This document shows, piece after piece, positions 35,178 through 44,079 of a stretch of DNA of 64,000 nucleotides; the stretch's first letter is position 1, and the number at the start of each line of letters is the position of its first letter. The notes under the pieces were generated by a model. The model saw nothing but the letters and a program-made list of their open reading frames with translations. It did no database searches and was not told the origin of the DNA. Position numbers and translations under genes: made by a program. Source of the stretch: Nitrincola salilacus (GTDB lineage: Bacteria; Pseudomonadota; Gammaproteobacteria; Pseudomonadales; Balneatricaceae). The stretch spans positions 682,001 through 746,000 of the forward strand of contig NZ_CP176580.1 in NCBI RefSeq assembly GCF_046271865.1, written 5' to 3'.

Positions 35178-35820
35178 GACAATCGGTGCCATTCTGCTGT
35201 TGTCAGCGCTGTTTCTGACAGGGTGCGCAACAACTGAGCCTTATGACTACACTGCATTCAAACAGCATCAGCCTAAGTCTATTCTGGTGTTACCCCCAGT
35301 GAATGTGTCACCCGACGTGAAAGCAAGTCAAAGTGTGCTGTCATATGTCAGTTATCCACTGGCTGAATCTGGATACTATGTTCTTCCTGTAGGAGTGGTG
35401 TTAGAGACGTTTAAGCAAAACGGTCTAGTGAATCCAGAAGAAATAAGAGAGGTATCGTTGCAGCGGCTCCATGAAATATTTGGTGCTGATGCCGTGCTCT
35501 ATATTGATGTTTTACAATACGGAACTTCATACATTGTCGTTTCCAGTGATACGCGCGTAACTGCCAGGGCAGAGCTTATTGACCTGAAAACAGGCACTTC
35601 TCTGTGGTCAGGGGAGGCGACAGCTTCGTCAACTGAACAGCGCAGCTCTGGTGGCGGTTTAATCGGTATGCTGGTGCAGGCGGTTGTTGAGCAAGTTGCC
35701 AATACTCTGACAGAACGTTCGCATCAGATCGCTGGGATTACTACCGGTAGGTTGCTTTGGCCAAACCACCATAACGGAATTTTGGTCGGTCATCGCTCTC
35801 CAGCTTATATAGTGGAATAG
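35170..35820 (+). CDS. DUF799 / GNA1162-family lipoprotein
   Basis: This 216-residue lipoprotein has signal MSKTIGAILLLSALFLTG and Cys19. The body matches DUF799: KSILVLPPVNVSPDVKAS, YPLAESGYYVLPVGVVLETF, FGADAVLYIDVLQYG and a Gly/Ser-rich segment before the C-terminal helix. The ATG at 35170 is preferred to 35161 because AGGGA is correctly spaced and MSK begins a standard signal. It overlaps the DUF4810 gene by 8 nt. Structures of the Neisseria homologue resemble TolB-like or CsgG-like domains, consistent with partnership with the first gene; no function is proven. Confidence 0.82.
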   Translation: MSKTIGAILLLSALFLTGCATTEPYDYTAFKQHQPKSILVLPPVNVSPDVKASQSVLSYVSYPLAESGYYVLPVGVVLETFKQNGLVNPEEIREVSLQRLHEIFGADAVLYIDVLQYGTSYIVVSSDTRVTARAELIDLKTGTSLWSGEATASSTEQRSSGGGLIGMLVQAVVEQVANTLTERSHQIAGITTGRLLWPNHHNGILVGHRSPAYIVE

Positions 35821-35970
35821 CGATGGCGAGATAGATTCAGAGCGCTTCTGGTGGGTTACCTGGGTCTGATGTTGATGTTGGTGCTTGCGGGAAGTGAGTT
35901 GCTCATGCTATGACTCTTCAGAAATGAATAGGTAGAAACTCAGGGTTAACTCAAGGGCAGGGCCAGCATT

Positions 35971-37437
35971 ATGCATGATTCACTTCTCATTGGTGGTAAC
36001 TCAACTACTCAGTGTGGACTAAATCCCCGCTATGCCAACCGCCATGGCTTGATTGCCGGAGCAACGGGCACAGGCAAAACAGTTACACTGCAATGTCTGG
36101 CTGAGAGTTTCTCCGACCTCGGTGTCCCGGTATTCATGGCCGATGTGAAGGGAGATGTCTCGGGGATCAGTCAGCCCGGCACTCCGCACCCCAAAATTGA
36201 TGAACGGCTGCAGACAATCGGTATTGAGCATTATCAGCAAGGCGGCTATCCGGTCGCTTTCTGGGATCTGTTTGGGATACAGGGCACGCCGGTAAGAACC
36301 AGTATTTCAGACATGGGCCCGCAATTGTTGTCCCGACTGCTGGACTTGAATGAAACTCAGGAAAGTGTACTTACTCTGGTTTTTGAATTTGCTGACAACG
36401 AAGGGATGCTGTTGGTCGATCTGCCGGATCTTCGCAGCACGCTGGAATATCTGGGGGAGCATGGTAAGGAGTTGGGCCCTGGCTACGGTGTATCCAAAGC
36501 GTCCGTTAATGCAATACTCAGGCGCTTATTGATGCTCGAGCGTGAAGGCGGGCGGAACTTTTTCGGTGAGCCAGCACTACAGTTGAGTGATTTCATGCAA
36601 ACCAGTCGTGATGGGCGAGGCATGATTAATATCCTGGCTGCTGATACCTTGATACGCAGCCCACGCGTGTACTCCACCTTCCTGCTCTGGCTATTATCAG
36701 AACTGTTCGAACAACTGCCGGAGCTGGGTGACCCAGAGCAGCCGGTGTTGGTGTTCTTTTTTGACGAGGCGCACCTGTTGTTCCGTGATGCACCCAAGGC
36801 GTTGCTTGAAAAAATCGAGCAGGTGGTGCGTCTGATCCGCTCCAAAGGCGTGGGTGTTTACTTTATCAGTCAGAGTCCGAGTGATATACCTGATACGGTT
36901 CTGGCACAGTTGGGAAATCGTATTCAGCATGCGTTGCGTGCCTATACACCGAGAGAGCAGAAAGCCGTCAGAGTGGCAGCACAGTCTTTTCGAGTAAATC
37001 CAGACCTGGATACCGTCACGGCCATCACTGAAATGGGAGTGGGGGAGGCGTTAGTATCGACGCTACAGGACAAGGGTATTCCTGCTCCGGTAGAGAGAGT
37101 CCTGATCCGGCCGCCTCATTCAAGAATGGGGCCAGCCTCACCCCAGGAGCGAGCAGCCATTCTGGCACAAGACTACAATCAGCGACGTTATCGGGATGCC
37201 GTTGATCCATACTCGGCGCATGAAGTTCTAGCTGAGCGAACGGCTGCCAGACAGGCAGAGAAAGACAGGGCTGAACTGGAAAAGCGTGCGAGTTCGAACA
37301 GTGGTCGTGCAACTGGCAGTCGGCAGAGCACGACGGATGCTTTTGTCAAAAGCCTGGTGCGTAGTCTTGGTACGGCTGCCGGTAGTAATCTCGGTCGTAA
37401 GATCTTTCGCGGCATACTGGGGTCACTGCTCAAGTGA
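35971..37437 (+). CDS. yjgR: DUF853 HerA-like ATPase (YjgR family)
   Basis: This 488-residue P-loop ATPase has Walker A GATGTGKT near residue 30, PVFMADVKGDVSG, a Walker B region with VLVFFFDEAHLLF and an arginine-finger-like stretch ending NRIQHALRAYTPREQKAVR. The C-terminal tail (about 420-488) is Lys/Ala/Ser rich with a final helix (SNLGRKIFRGILGSLL). The family is related to HerA/FtsK-type hexameric helicases, and its cellular role is unknown. It follows the lipoprotein triad after 150 bp and is probably independent of it. Confidence 0.87.
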   Translation: MHDSLLIGGNSTTQCGLNPRYANRHGLIAGATGTGKTVTLQCLAESFSDLGVPVFMADVKGDVSGISQPGTPHPKIDERLQTIGIEHYQQGGYPVAFWDLFGIQGTPVRTSISDMGPQLLSRLLDLNETQESVLTLVFEFADNEGMLLVDLPDLRSTLEYLGEHGKELGPGYGVSKASVNAILRRLLMLEREGGRNFFGEPALQLSDFMQTSRDGRGMINILAADTLIRSPRVYSTFLLWLLSELFEQLPELGDPEQPVLVFFFDEAHLLFRDAPKALLEKIEQVVRLIRSKGVGVYFISQSPSDIPDTVLAQLGNRIQHALRAYTPREQKAVRVAAQSFRVNPDLDTVTAITEMGVGEALVSTLQDKGIPAPVERVLIRPPHSRMGPASPQERAAILAQDYNQRRYRDAVDPYSAHEVLAERTAARQAEKDRAELEKRASSNSGRATGSRQSTTDAFVKSLVRSLGTAAGSNLGRKIFRGILGSLLK

Positions 37438-37451
37438 GCAACTGGGTGACT

Positions 37452-37601
37452 TCAACTGAAATTGAAAGTGCCCATCCCGAACAGTCCAACAACGCCTATC
37501 ACAATCAGATAGATAGCGACGATGTAGTTGAGCAATCTGGGAACTAGTAGTATCAGTATGCCTGCTATCAGAGAAATAAGGGGGGTCAATGCAACGGTCA
37601 T
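37452..37601 (-). CDS. DUF3096 small membrane protein
   Basis: This 49-residue protein starts MTVALTPLISLIAGILIL, continues VPRLLNYIVAIYLIVIGVVG and ends LFGMGTFNFS. Two hydrophobic helices flank the conserved PRLLNYIVAIYLI turn of the DUF3096 family. An ideal AAGGAG sits 7 nt before the ATG. It is convergent with yjgR, whose stop is 15 bp away. The function of the family is unknown; an inner-membrane location is expected. Confidence 0.8.
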   Translation of the reverse strand: MTVALTPLISLIAGILILLVPRLLNYIVAIYLIVIGVVGLFGMGTFNFS

Positions 37602-37718
37602 GATCTGCTCCTTGATATTGGATTTTGCGTGCTGAGTGAGTATGCGCCCTGAACCTTACAATAGACAATAGACAGTAGACATGGTTCTCTGGTCTGTACA
37701 GATATGCAGCCTTTTCGG

Positions 37719-38111
37719 TTATACCGTGTCGAAATGCTGCTGCAACCAGCTCTTGATCGCGTCGGATTCATATAACCATTCCTCACTGCCATTCTCGTGC
37801 TGAATTCGCAAGCAGGGAACTTTTACGCGGCCACCATCTGTTTGCAGGGCATCCCGGTGTTGTGCATTGAGCCGTGCATCCCGAGTTTCGATCGACAATC
37901 CAAGACGGGCTATCTCCTTTCTCACTTTGATGCAGAAAGGGCAGGCGCGAAATTGATATAGCGCAAGGCGACTGGTGGCCAGGTCAACCCGAGCCTGCTC
38001 ATCAGCACTGCGGGTGATGGCAGTCGGTGTGGTCAGTTTTTCGCTGATCAACATGATCGGGGTCAGAATCAGGCGAACAAAGCGGAAGAAATAGCGAATA
38101 ACAGTTCTCAT
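37719..38111 (-). CDS. Membrane-anchored glutaredoxin/GST-N-like thioredoxin-fold protein
   Basis: This 130-residue protein has an N-terminal hydrophobic anchor (IRYFFRFVRLILTPIMLI) and a glutaredoxin/GST-N fold from about residue 48. The redox motif is CPFC (LYQFRACPFCIKVRKEIARLG), followed by the cis-proline region VKVPCLRI and a C-terminal ESDAIKSWLQQHF. It may carry out dithiol or glutathione-linked reductions at the membrane. A 117-bp gap separates it from the DUF3096 gene. The fold is clear; substrate is unknown. Confidence 0.82.
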   Translation of the reverse strand: MRTVIRYFFRFVRLILTPIMLISEKLTTPTAITRSADEQARVDLATSRLALYQFRACPFCIKVRKEIARLGLSIETRDARLNAQHRDALQTDGGRVKVPCLRIQHENGSEEWLYESDAIKSWLQQHFDTV

Positions 38112-38228
38112 GATATTATCGTTTGCTCAGATAAAAAGTGGTGTGGCAGTATATCATTTTAAAATGGCAAGCTGGTTACAGTGGTCGCTGAAAAGCTACT
38201 GCAGTCATTATCATTCAAGAGAAAGAGC

Positions 38229-38882
38229 ATGTTTAGACGTTCATTGGCTGTTGTAGGTGCTACTGTACTGGGTGCCTGGTTGGCTTTGACTATTGTGTGT
38301 GTCTATCTGGTTTTTGTTAAGGAACAGAGCATGGTTTATTATGAAAACGGGCTGCTGGAAAATCTGCAGGCAGTTTTGCTGGTCGTTTCGTGTTTAATTT
38401 TCTTCTTGACGGCTCTGATGAATGAACGAAACGACAAGCTGATACTGTTGGCTTGTGCGTTGCTTTGTTATGGCTTCTTTTTGCGCGAAGTTGATGTTGA
38501 ACGCCTGGACGTGCATGCCTTTCTGGTGCTGATTGGCTCCGGGATGGGGCGAAATCTTATCCTGTTGTTGGCAACTATTCTGATACTGGTGGTTGCTATA
38601 CGGAATTTTGCCCATTACTGGCAGGAGTCAATGGCATATCTTCGCTCCCCGGTTGCGCTGCTGTTCCTGCTCTCAGCTGTTACTCTGTTTACTGGCGCTT
38701 ATTTTGAAGATGCAAATGCATTGCCTCATCATGAGTTCTTTGAGGAGGGGCTTGAACTGCTGGCGTATGTATTGATATTACTGGCGTCGCTGGCTGCAAG
38801 AAAGCTTGTACGGGAACCTGCGCAGGTGGCTTTACAGACCGCTGAGCAGACAGATCTGTCTCAGAATGATGGTCGGATCTGA
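38229..38882 (+). CDS. Polytopic membrane protein of unknown function
   Basis: This 217-residue protein starts MFRRSLAVVGATVLGAW and has about six hydrophobic segments. Charged loops include MNERNDK and FLREVDVERLDVHAFLV, and an acidic/histidine stretch EDANALPHHEFFEEGLELLAY precedes the last helix. I do not recognise a named family. The His/Glu-rich loop could bind metal, but that is a guess. ATG 38229 is chosen over 38181 because a purine-rich site precedes it and the longer N-terminus lacks support. It starts 24 nt upstream of the glycosylase gene and may be co-transcribed with it. Confidence 0.7.
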   Translation: MFRRSLAVVGATVLGAWLALTIVCVYLVFVKEQSMVYYENGLLENLQAVLLVVSCLIFFLTALMNERNDKLILLACALLCYGFFLREVDVERLDVHAFLVLIGSGMGRNLILLLATILILVVAIRNFAHYWQESMAYLRSPVALLFLLSAVTLFTGAYFEDANALPHHEFFEEGLELLAYVLILLASLAARKLVREPAQVALQTAEQTDLSQNDGRI

Positions 38883-38906
38883 TATTAATTAGCCAAGGAA
38901 CTTGTC

Positions 38907-39578
38907 ATGTCGGTTTTTGATGACATTCATGAACGTGCGCTGGCGCGTAAAGGCGGAGCTGCTGCTTTGCGGGCATTGTTGCCTCAGGTTGCAAAACTGC
39001 AGACGTTGCGTGAAATCCCGGATGATCGGTATCTGTCAGTACTGACTCAGTATATATTCAAAGCGGGCTTTGTCTGGCGGGTGATTGACAATAAGTGGCC
39101 AGGTTTTGAAGCAGCCTTTCAGGGTTTCGTTCCTCTCTACTGGCAGCAGGTATCGCCCGAAGTGCTGGAGGCGCTGTCACGGGATGAACGTATTGTGCGT
39201 AATATGCAGAAGATCCGGACCGTTCCCGAAAATGCACGGATGATTGTTGAAGCTTCGCAGCAGCATGAAGGTTTTGGACATTTTCTTGCACAATGGCCTT
39301 CGAGTGATCAGGCCGGATTGCTTAAGTGGCTTCAGAAGCATGGCTCAAGATTGGGCGGTGCTACCCCGCAGTATTTTCTGCGCAGCATGGGGTGGGATGG
39401 GTTTGTGCTTTCCAGGGACGTCGCCGCGGTACTGAAGCGTGAGCGCTTGATGGATGCTGCACCCTCCAGTCAGAAAGGGCTGAAGCAGGCTCAGGAAGCT
39501 TTCAATCGTTGGCACGAAGAGACCGGGCTGCCGTATAGCCATCTTTCCCGGATACTGGCTTGCAGTGTGGATGACTGA
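38907..39578 (+). CDS. DNA-3-methyladenine glycosylase I family protein
   Basis: This 223-residue protein is of the Tag-like HhH superfamily: FDDIHERALARKGG, YLSVLTQYIFKAGFVWRVIDNKWPGF, then RIVRNMQKIRTVPENARMIVEA, and GGATPQYFLRSMGWDGFVLSRDV. These proteins excise alkylated purines, mainly 3-methyladenine, in base excision repair. The spacing differs from E. coli Tag and the zinc-binding ends of that enzyme are not evident, so it may be a divergent branch. AAGGAA precedes the ATG. It converges on the hydA gene with a shared hairpin between them. Confidence 0.78.
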   Translation: MSVFDDIHERALARKGGAAALRALLPQVAKLQTLREIPDDRYLSVLTQYIFKAGFVWRVIDNKWPGFEAAFQGFVPLYWQQVSPEVLEALSRDERIVRNMQKIRTVPENARMIVEASQQHEGFGHFLAQWPSSDQAGLLKWLQKHGSRLGGATPQYFLRSMGWDGFVLSRDVAAVLKRERLMDAAPSSQKGLKQAQEAFNRWHEETGLPYSHLSRILACSVDD

Positions 39579-39586
39579 TGGTAAAT

Positions 39587-39613
39587 GGCCAGCTCCATAT
39601 CGGAGCCGGCCAT
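39587..39613. terminator. Convergent-gene stem-loop between glycosylase and hydA genes
   Basis: TGGCCAGCTCC pairs with GGAGCCGGCCA at 10 of 11 positions around a 5-nt loop. TTTA follows on the minus side and TAAAG on the plus side. It lies between two convergent stop codons and probably serves both transcripts. Confidence 0.55.
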
Positions 39614-39624
39614 AAAGTATCGAC

Positions 39625-41070
39625 CTATTGATTACGTTTTACGGCCGTCGGAGTTTTGTGATGGCCCTGTCTGGCCAGTGCATCAAACATGGCACTGAAT
39701 GCCGGGCGTTCAACATAACGGCCGGCCCCTTTCTCGGCACGCAGATCACCATCCTTCCACACAAGCTTGCCCTGACTGATCGTATGCGAAGGGATGCCTT
39801 TGACTGTGCGCCCCTCAAAGATATTGAAATCGATATTCTGATGATGGGTTTTGGCCGAAATCGTGCGGCTTCCTTCCGGATCCCAGACGACCAGATCGGC
39901 ATCGGCGCCGACGCTCACAGCGCCTTTACGTGGATAGAGGTTGAAGATCTGTGCCGCATTGGTTGAGGTGACGGCAACAAACTCATTCATTGTCAGTTTG
40001 CCAGTGTTGACACCGGCATCCCAGAGAACGGCCATACGATCTTCCACACCGGCAGTACCGTTGGGGATCTTGCTGAAGTCGTCCTTGCCAGCGACTTTCT
40101 GATCGGCACAGAAACAGCAATGGTCGGTCGCGGTGGTCTGCAGATTGCCACCCTGAAGACCTTGCCACAAGGCAGCCTGGTGTTCGCTGGAACGAAAGGG
40201 CGGGCTCATGACATGGGCGGCGGCAAATTCGAAATCGGGATGGCGGTACACACTGTCGTCAATCACCAGATGGCCGGCAAGACACTCACCGAATACGCGC
40301 TGGCCTTCGTTACGTGCGCGGGTGATCGCCTCCAGAGACTCCTTGCAGGACACGTGAACTATATAGATAGGGACATTCATCACCTGCGCGATGCGAATTG
40401 CACGGTTTGCTGCTTCACCCTCCACGGCAGGTGGGCGACTCAGGGGGTGGCCTTCGGGGCCTGTGATACCCTGCGCCAGTATCTCCTGCTGCAACTGGAA
40501 TACCAGCTCACCGTTCTCGGCATGCACAGTGGGGATCGCACCCAGCTCCATGCAGCGACGGAAACTTTTCACCAGTGTTTCATCATCAGCCATGATTGCG
40601 TTCTTATAGGCCATGAAGTGCTTGAAGCTGTTCACGCCATGTTCGCGCACCAGCGTGCCCATATCCTCCTTGACCGACTCGTCCCACCAGGTGATGGCAA
40701 CATGGAAGCCATAGTCGGCTGCTGACTTGCCAGCCCAGTCGCGCCACTGATGATAGGCGTCCATCAGTGGCTGCTGTGGAGAAGGGATAACGAAGTCGAT
40801 AATACTGGTGTTACCACCGGCCAGCCCCGCAGCAGTGCCAGTGAAGAAGTCGTCACTGGCAACCGTGCCCATAAAGGGAAGTTGCATATGGGTATGAGGA
40901 TCGATACCACCGGGCATGATGTACTGACCTGTGGCATCGACCACTTCTGCTCCGGCCGGTACGTCGAGGTTTTCGCCTATCGCTGCAATCAAGCCATCCT
41001 TGCAATAAACATCGGCAGCGAAGGTCCTGTCTGCGGTCACGACGGTACCGCCACGAATCACGATGGACAT
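39625..41070 (-). CDS. hydA: Dihydropyrimidinase / hydantoinase
   Basis: This 481-residue cyclic amidohydrolase opens the ring of dihydrouracil or 5-substituted hydantoins. Metal-binding landmarks are GGIDPHTHMQLPFMG near residue 55, the carbamylated-lysine region GVNSFKHFMAYKN, IPTVHAENGELV, YIVHVSCKESLEAI and ATDHCCFCADQK. The length and motifs are standard for D-hydantoinase/dihydropyrimidinase. It follows the NCS1 permease gene by 90 nt on the same strand, so uptake and first hydrolysis of a pyrimidine or hydantoin are coupled. Dihydropyrimidine dehydrogenase and beta-ureidopropionase genes are not in the window. Confidence 0.9.
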   Translation of the reverse strand: MSIVIRGGTVVTADRTFAADVYCKDGLIAAIGENLDVPAGAEVVDATGQYIMPGGIDPHTHMQLPFMGTVASDDFFTGTAAGLAGGNTSIIDFVIPSPQQPLMDAYHQWRDWAGKSAADYGFHVAITWWDESVKEDMGTLVREHGVNSFKHFMAYKNAIMADDETLVKSFRRCMELGAIPTVHAENGELVFQLQQEILAQGITGPEGHPLSRPPAVEGEAANRAIRIAQVMNVPIYIVHVSCKESLEAITRARNEGQRVFGECLAGHLVIDDSVYRHPDFEFAAAHVMSPPFRSSEHQAALWQGLQGGNLQTTATDHCCFCADQKVAGKDDFSKIPNGTAGVEDRMAVLWDAGVNTGKLTMNEFVAVTSTNAAQIFNLYPRKGAVSVGADADLVVWDPEGSRTISAKTHHQNIDFNIFEGRTVKGIPSHTISQGKLVWKDGDLRAEKGAGRYVERPAFSAMFDALARQGHHKTPTAVKRNQ

Positions 41071-41111
41071 AGGTCACTCCTTATAATTGTGTAGCAGAAA
41101 TCTTGTTCTGT

Positions 41112-41125
41112 GAGTGGCGCCACTC
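41112..41125. repeat. 14-bp palindrome between permease and hydA
   Basis: GAGTGGCGCCACTC is a perfect palindrome in the 90-bp gap, and a further GGAGTGGCGT occurs in direct orientation (minus strand) 22 nt before it. The pair could form alternative stems in the bicistronic message. Function is unknown. Confidence 0.5.
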
Positions 41126-41160
41126 GCTTTGCTTGTTGTAACGCCACTCCTTTAAGCGGA

Positions 41161-42663
41161 TCAGTTACTCTGAACCACGCTGTCGCCGACCATTACAGTC
41201 TGTTTGCTGGCGGCGATGTAATAGACCAGACCACCCAGCAGGGAGCCGGTGAACCAGCCATAATCGTAGAACCAGCTTAATGCGCCGGTGGTGATGGCCA
41301 CCAGAGTCAGCGCAACCGGAACAGCAAAGGCGATCAGCCCCGCCGAGTTGAAACCGCTGTAAATGCCATGAGTTTTGTAGAGTTCAGGCAGATTAAGGAA
41401 CTGGCGTTTGATCAGGAAATAATCCACGATCATGATCCCGGCGACTGGCCCCAGCAGACTTGAGTAGCCGAGCAGCCAACCGCTGTACATCGCCTCAACA
41501 CTGACGTCGGAATGTATGACGCCCAGTTTTTTCAGCAGCTCCCAGCTCATCAGCAGTACACCGATCGCACCGGTCAGCAGCGCGCCACGGGTGTGATTGA
41601 TCTTTTTCGGTGCAATGTTCTGGAAGTCGTTGGTGGGGGATACAATGTTGGCCGCAGTATTGGTCGACAAGGTGGCGATGATGATCATGATCATCGCGAT
41701 CACCACCCAGAAGGGACTGTCGATACGTCCGATCAGGTTGACAGGATCAGAGATGGTTTCTCCCACCAGATTGAAAGATGCGGCAGTCAGCACTACACCC
41801 AGCGAGGCAAAGAAGAACATGGTCAGCGGCAGACCGATGATCTGTCCCATGATCTGATCTTTCTGAGATTTCGCAAAGCGACTGAAGTCAGGGATATTGA
41901 GCGACAGTGTTGCCCAGAAACCGACCATTGCAGTCAGACCACCGAAGAAATAGCCCCAGAAAGATGCTTCAGCAGGACGGTTGGCGGGAGTCAGCAGTAA
42001 CTCGGTGATCGAGATCTGGGGTGTTGCCCACATCATCAGACCGATACTCACTGCCAGAAGCAGTGGTGCAGAGAGGGTCTCCATGATTTTGATCGACTCT
42101 GATCCCTTGATCACGATGTAAAGGTTGATTGCCATGAACAGGAAGAAGCCGATCACTTCACCGCTGCTACCCATGGCGGCCCAGCCTGGGATCAGCGTTG
42201 AGAAGAGTATATGAATCGCGATCCCACCGAACATGGTTTGAATCCCGAACCAGCCGCAGGCAACAAGTGCTCTAATCAGACAGGGAACATTGGAGCCGAG
42301 TACGCCAAAGGATGAACGCAACAGCACCGGAAACGGGATGCCATATTTGGTGCCTGGATAGGCGTTCAATACCAAAGGAACGAGGACGACGATATTGGCC
42401 AGCAGGATGGTGATCAGGGCTTCAGTGACCGAAAGGCCGAAGTAGGCAGTCAGGACGCCACCAAGCGTGTAAGTGGGTACGCAGATTGACATGCCTATCC
42501 ACAGGGCTGCGATATTCCAGACGGACCAGGTGCGGTCCTTGACCTGAGTGGGAGCAATATCTTCGTTGTAATGAGCGCTGCCACTGACATCTTCGCCAGT
42601 ATTCAGCTCATAAAATTCACCAACCTTGACGGCTGATGAAGTGCCAGTTGTATTTCCAGTCAT
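41161..42663 (-). CDS. NCS1-family nucleobase/hydantoin:cation symporter
   Basis: This 500-residue permease has about twelve membrane helices. Family motifs are RTWSVWNIAALWIGMSICVP at the start of TM1, YPGTKYGIPFPVLLRSSFGV and NIPDFSRFAKSQKDQIMGQ. The LeuT-like NCS1 group imports uracil, allantoin, hydantoins or thiamine precursors. Linkage to a dihydropyrimidinase gene points to a pyrimidine or hydantoin. ATG 42663 has AGAGGATG upstream, and an in-frame ATG at 42801 would add 46 non-membrane residues with no support. The 377-bp upstream region carries paired palindromes. Confidence 0.88.
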   Translation of the reverse strand: MTGNTTGTSSAVKVGEFYELNTGEDVSGSAHYNEDIAPTQVKDRTWSVWNIAALWIGMSICVPTYTLGGVLTAYFGLSVTEALITILLANIVVLVPLVLNAYPGTKYGIPFPVLLRSSFGVLGSNVPCLIRALVACGWFGIQTMFGGIAIHILFSTLIPGWAAMGSSGEVIGFFLFMAINLYIVIKGSESIKIMETLSAPLLLAVSIGLMMWATPQISITELLLTPANRPAEASFWGYFFGGLTAMVGFWATLSLNIPDFSRFAKSQKDQIMGQIIGLPLTMFFFASLGVVLTAASFNLVGETISDPVNLIGRIDSPFWVVIAMIMIIIATLSTNTAANIVSPTNDFQNIAPKKINHTRGALLTGAIGVLLMSWELLKKLGVIHSDVSVEAMYSGWLLGYSSLLGPVAGIMIVDYFLIKRQFLNLPELYKTHGIYSGFNSAGLIAFAVPVALTLVAITTGALSWFYDYGWFTGSLLGGLVYYIAASKQTVMVGDSVVQSN

Positions 42664-42872
42664 AGCACATCCTCTATCGTTATTATTGATGAAACCGGCC
42701 AAACGTCGGCAGGTACTCACAAAACGAGAGGATCCCATGCAATTCGCTGGCCAGTGTTCATGTTGTGTTGTTACAACTTCATCTGTGCGGGGCCCTTGCA
42801 AGGCAGGCTGACAAACCAGGCGTTGGATTCTGGCAGAGGTTTGTTCAGACTGTCTGGTATTTGTTATTGTTT

Positions 42873-42888
42873 TTTACCTTTTGGTAAA
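42873..42888. promoter_or_regulatory. Candidate operator, site 1 (TTTACC-N4-GGTAAA)
   Basis: A perfect 6-bp-arm palindrome TTTACC TTTT GGTAAA, about 210 bp upstream of the permease ATG. A related site lies 49 bp away, centre to centre. The form suits a dimeric repressor or activator of pyrimidine/hydantoin use; the protein is not encoded in the window as far as I can tell. Confidence 0.55.
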
Positions 42889-42921
42889 TACTATGCGTGA
42901 CGAAAAAATGTGCAAGCATTT

Positions 42922-42937
42922 TTTTCCAAAAGGTAAA
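42922..42937. promoter_or_regulatory. Candidate operator, site 2 (TTTTCC-N4-GGTAAA)
   Basis: A near-palindrome TTTTCC AAAA GGTAAA with one mismatch relative to site 1. Together with site 1 it also makes a long inverted repeat (TTTTTACCTTTTGG against CCAAAAGGTAAAAA) about 40 bp apart, so a looped complex or alternative cruciform is possible. Confidence 0.5.
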
Positions 42938-43040
42938 AATAAAAGATCAATCTATTGATATAAAAGAATTTATTTTTTCAGGTGGAAAGAGGGTTGTAGG
43001 CTGGAACGGAGGGTTGTAACAATTGGACTACGCAGGAGGC

Positions 43041-44072
43041 TTATTCTGATATGGCAAGAGACAGTGAGATACCTGCCAGTGTAATGATGATCTGTTCCAT
43101 CAATAACCAGGGATCATCGATGCGCTGTCCTTTGATGGCGCGGTCGGCAAGCATGCACTGTTTCAGTTGCTGTTCGAGCAAGTGAGATGGCAGGCGACGG
43201 CAGGCCTGTTGCAAGTGCTTTTTGCGTTTTCCCCAGATGCGCTCGCGCTGGCACAGCGTATCGTAAGGTATGCCGGAAGCCAGGCCGTTGCTGACGGCAA
43301 GCAGGGAGCGCAGTTCACGGGTGATGGCCCAGAGGGTTACGGCAGCTTCTGTTCCTTCATGTCGCAGCACATGGAGAATCTTCAGGCAGCGTTCCGGTTG
43401 CTGTCCTAAAGCTGCATCAATCAGGGTGAATACATCGTATCGTGAGCTGTCGGAGACGGCCGCGGAGATCTCATCCACACCGATGCTCTGATTGGGGTAG
43501 AGTAGTTGAAGTTTGTCCAGCTCCTGTTGGGCTGCCAGCAGATTGCCTTCAATTCGGTCTGCCAGCAAGGCTGTAGCGTCTTGGGAGAGTGTAATGCCGA
43601 GCCTGGTAGCACGTCCGGCCAACCAGGATGGGAGTTGCTCCGGTTCGGGAGGCCAGATCTCAACTACCAGCCCCAGAGACTCAATCTCCTTGTACCAGGC
43701 AGACTTCTTGCTGGTGCCATCGAGTTTGTCCGCGACTAGCAGAAACGCAGTGTCGGGCGCGGGATTTTTCAGATACATCTGCAGGTGCTGGCTATCGGCC
43801 TTGTTCAGCTTGTGCTGCCCCATGCGTACTTCAATCACCTTGCGCTCGGCAAACAGCGACAGTGCATTGGTGTTCTGTAAAACCAGATCCCAGCTGAAGG
43901 AGGCATCAACATGATGCACCTCGCGCTCGGTAAAGCCCTGTTCACGGAAAAACGCACGCAGTAGATCGCAGCTTTCACCCGACATCAGCGGCTCATCGCC
44001 GGTTACCAGATAGATCGGGGCCAGAGTATGCTTTTGCAATACTCTGGCCAGTTGATCCGGGTTGGTCTTCAT
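43041..44072 (-). CDS. holA: DNA polymerase III delta subunit HolA
   Basis: This 343-residue clamp-loader subunit opens the beta sliding clamp. It begins MKTNPDQLARVLQKHTLAPIYLVTGDEPLM, the usual HolA start. Domain I-II include LLRAFFREQGFTEREVHHVD and LSLFAERKVIEVRMGQ, and the C-terminal part has LLAAQQELDKLQLLYPNQSI and LRHEGTEAAVTLWAITRELR. Length is normal. It lies 7 nt downstream of lptE in the conserved leuS-lptE-holA order. The gene downstream in many relatives (nadD) is not here. Confidence 0.93.
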   Translation of the reverse strand: MKTNPDQLARVLQKHTLAPIYLVTGDEPLMSGESCDLLRAFFREQGFTEREVHHVDASFSWDLVLQNTNALSLFAERKVIEVRMGQHKLNKADSQHLQMYLKNPAPDTAFLLVADKLDGTSKKSAWYKEIESLGLVVEIWPPEPEQLPSWLAGRATRLGITLSQDATALLADRIEGNLLAAQQELDKLQLLYPNQSIGVDEISAAVSDSSRYDVFTLIDAALGQQPERCLKILHVLRHEGTEAAVTLWAITRELRSLLAVSNGLASGIPYDTLCQRERIWGKRKKHLQQACRRLPSHLLEQQLKQCMLADRAIKGQRIDDPWLLMEQIIITLAGISLSLAISE

Positions 44073-44079
44073 GTCGGGC

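Larger units (their letters stand above)
42664..43040. promoter_or_regulatory. Regulatory region upstream of the permease-hydA operon
   Basis: This 377-bp gene-free stretch lies between the permease start and the holA stop. The holA-proximal half is very AT-rich. It holds two similar palindromes (42873-42888, 42922-42937) with an AAAAAATG/CATTTTTT dyad between them (42903-42924), described separately. The permease-proximal part shows no clear sigma-70 promoter to me. No ORF with coding character is present. Confidence 0.6.

Noticed and set aside
35851..35913. Twenty-residue hydrophobic GTG-started frame after the DUF799 gene
   Set aside because: It is in the same frame as the DUF799 gene past its stop codon and has no ribosome site. 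It is more likely non-coding or a relic.
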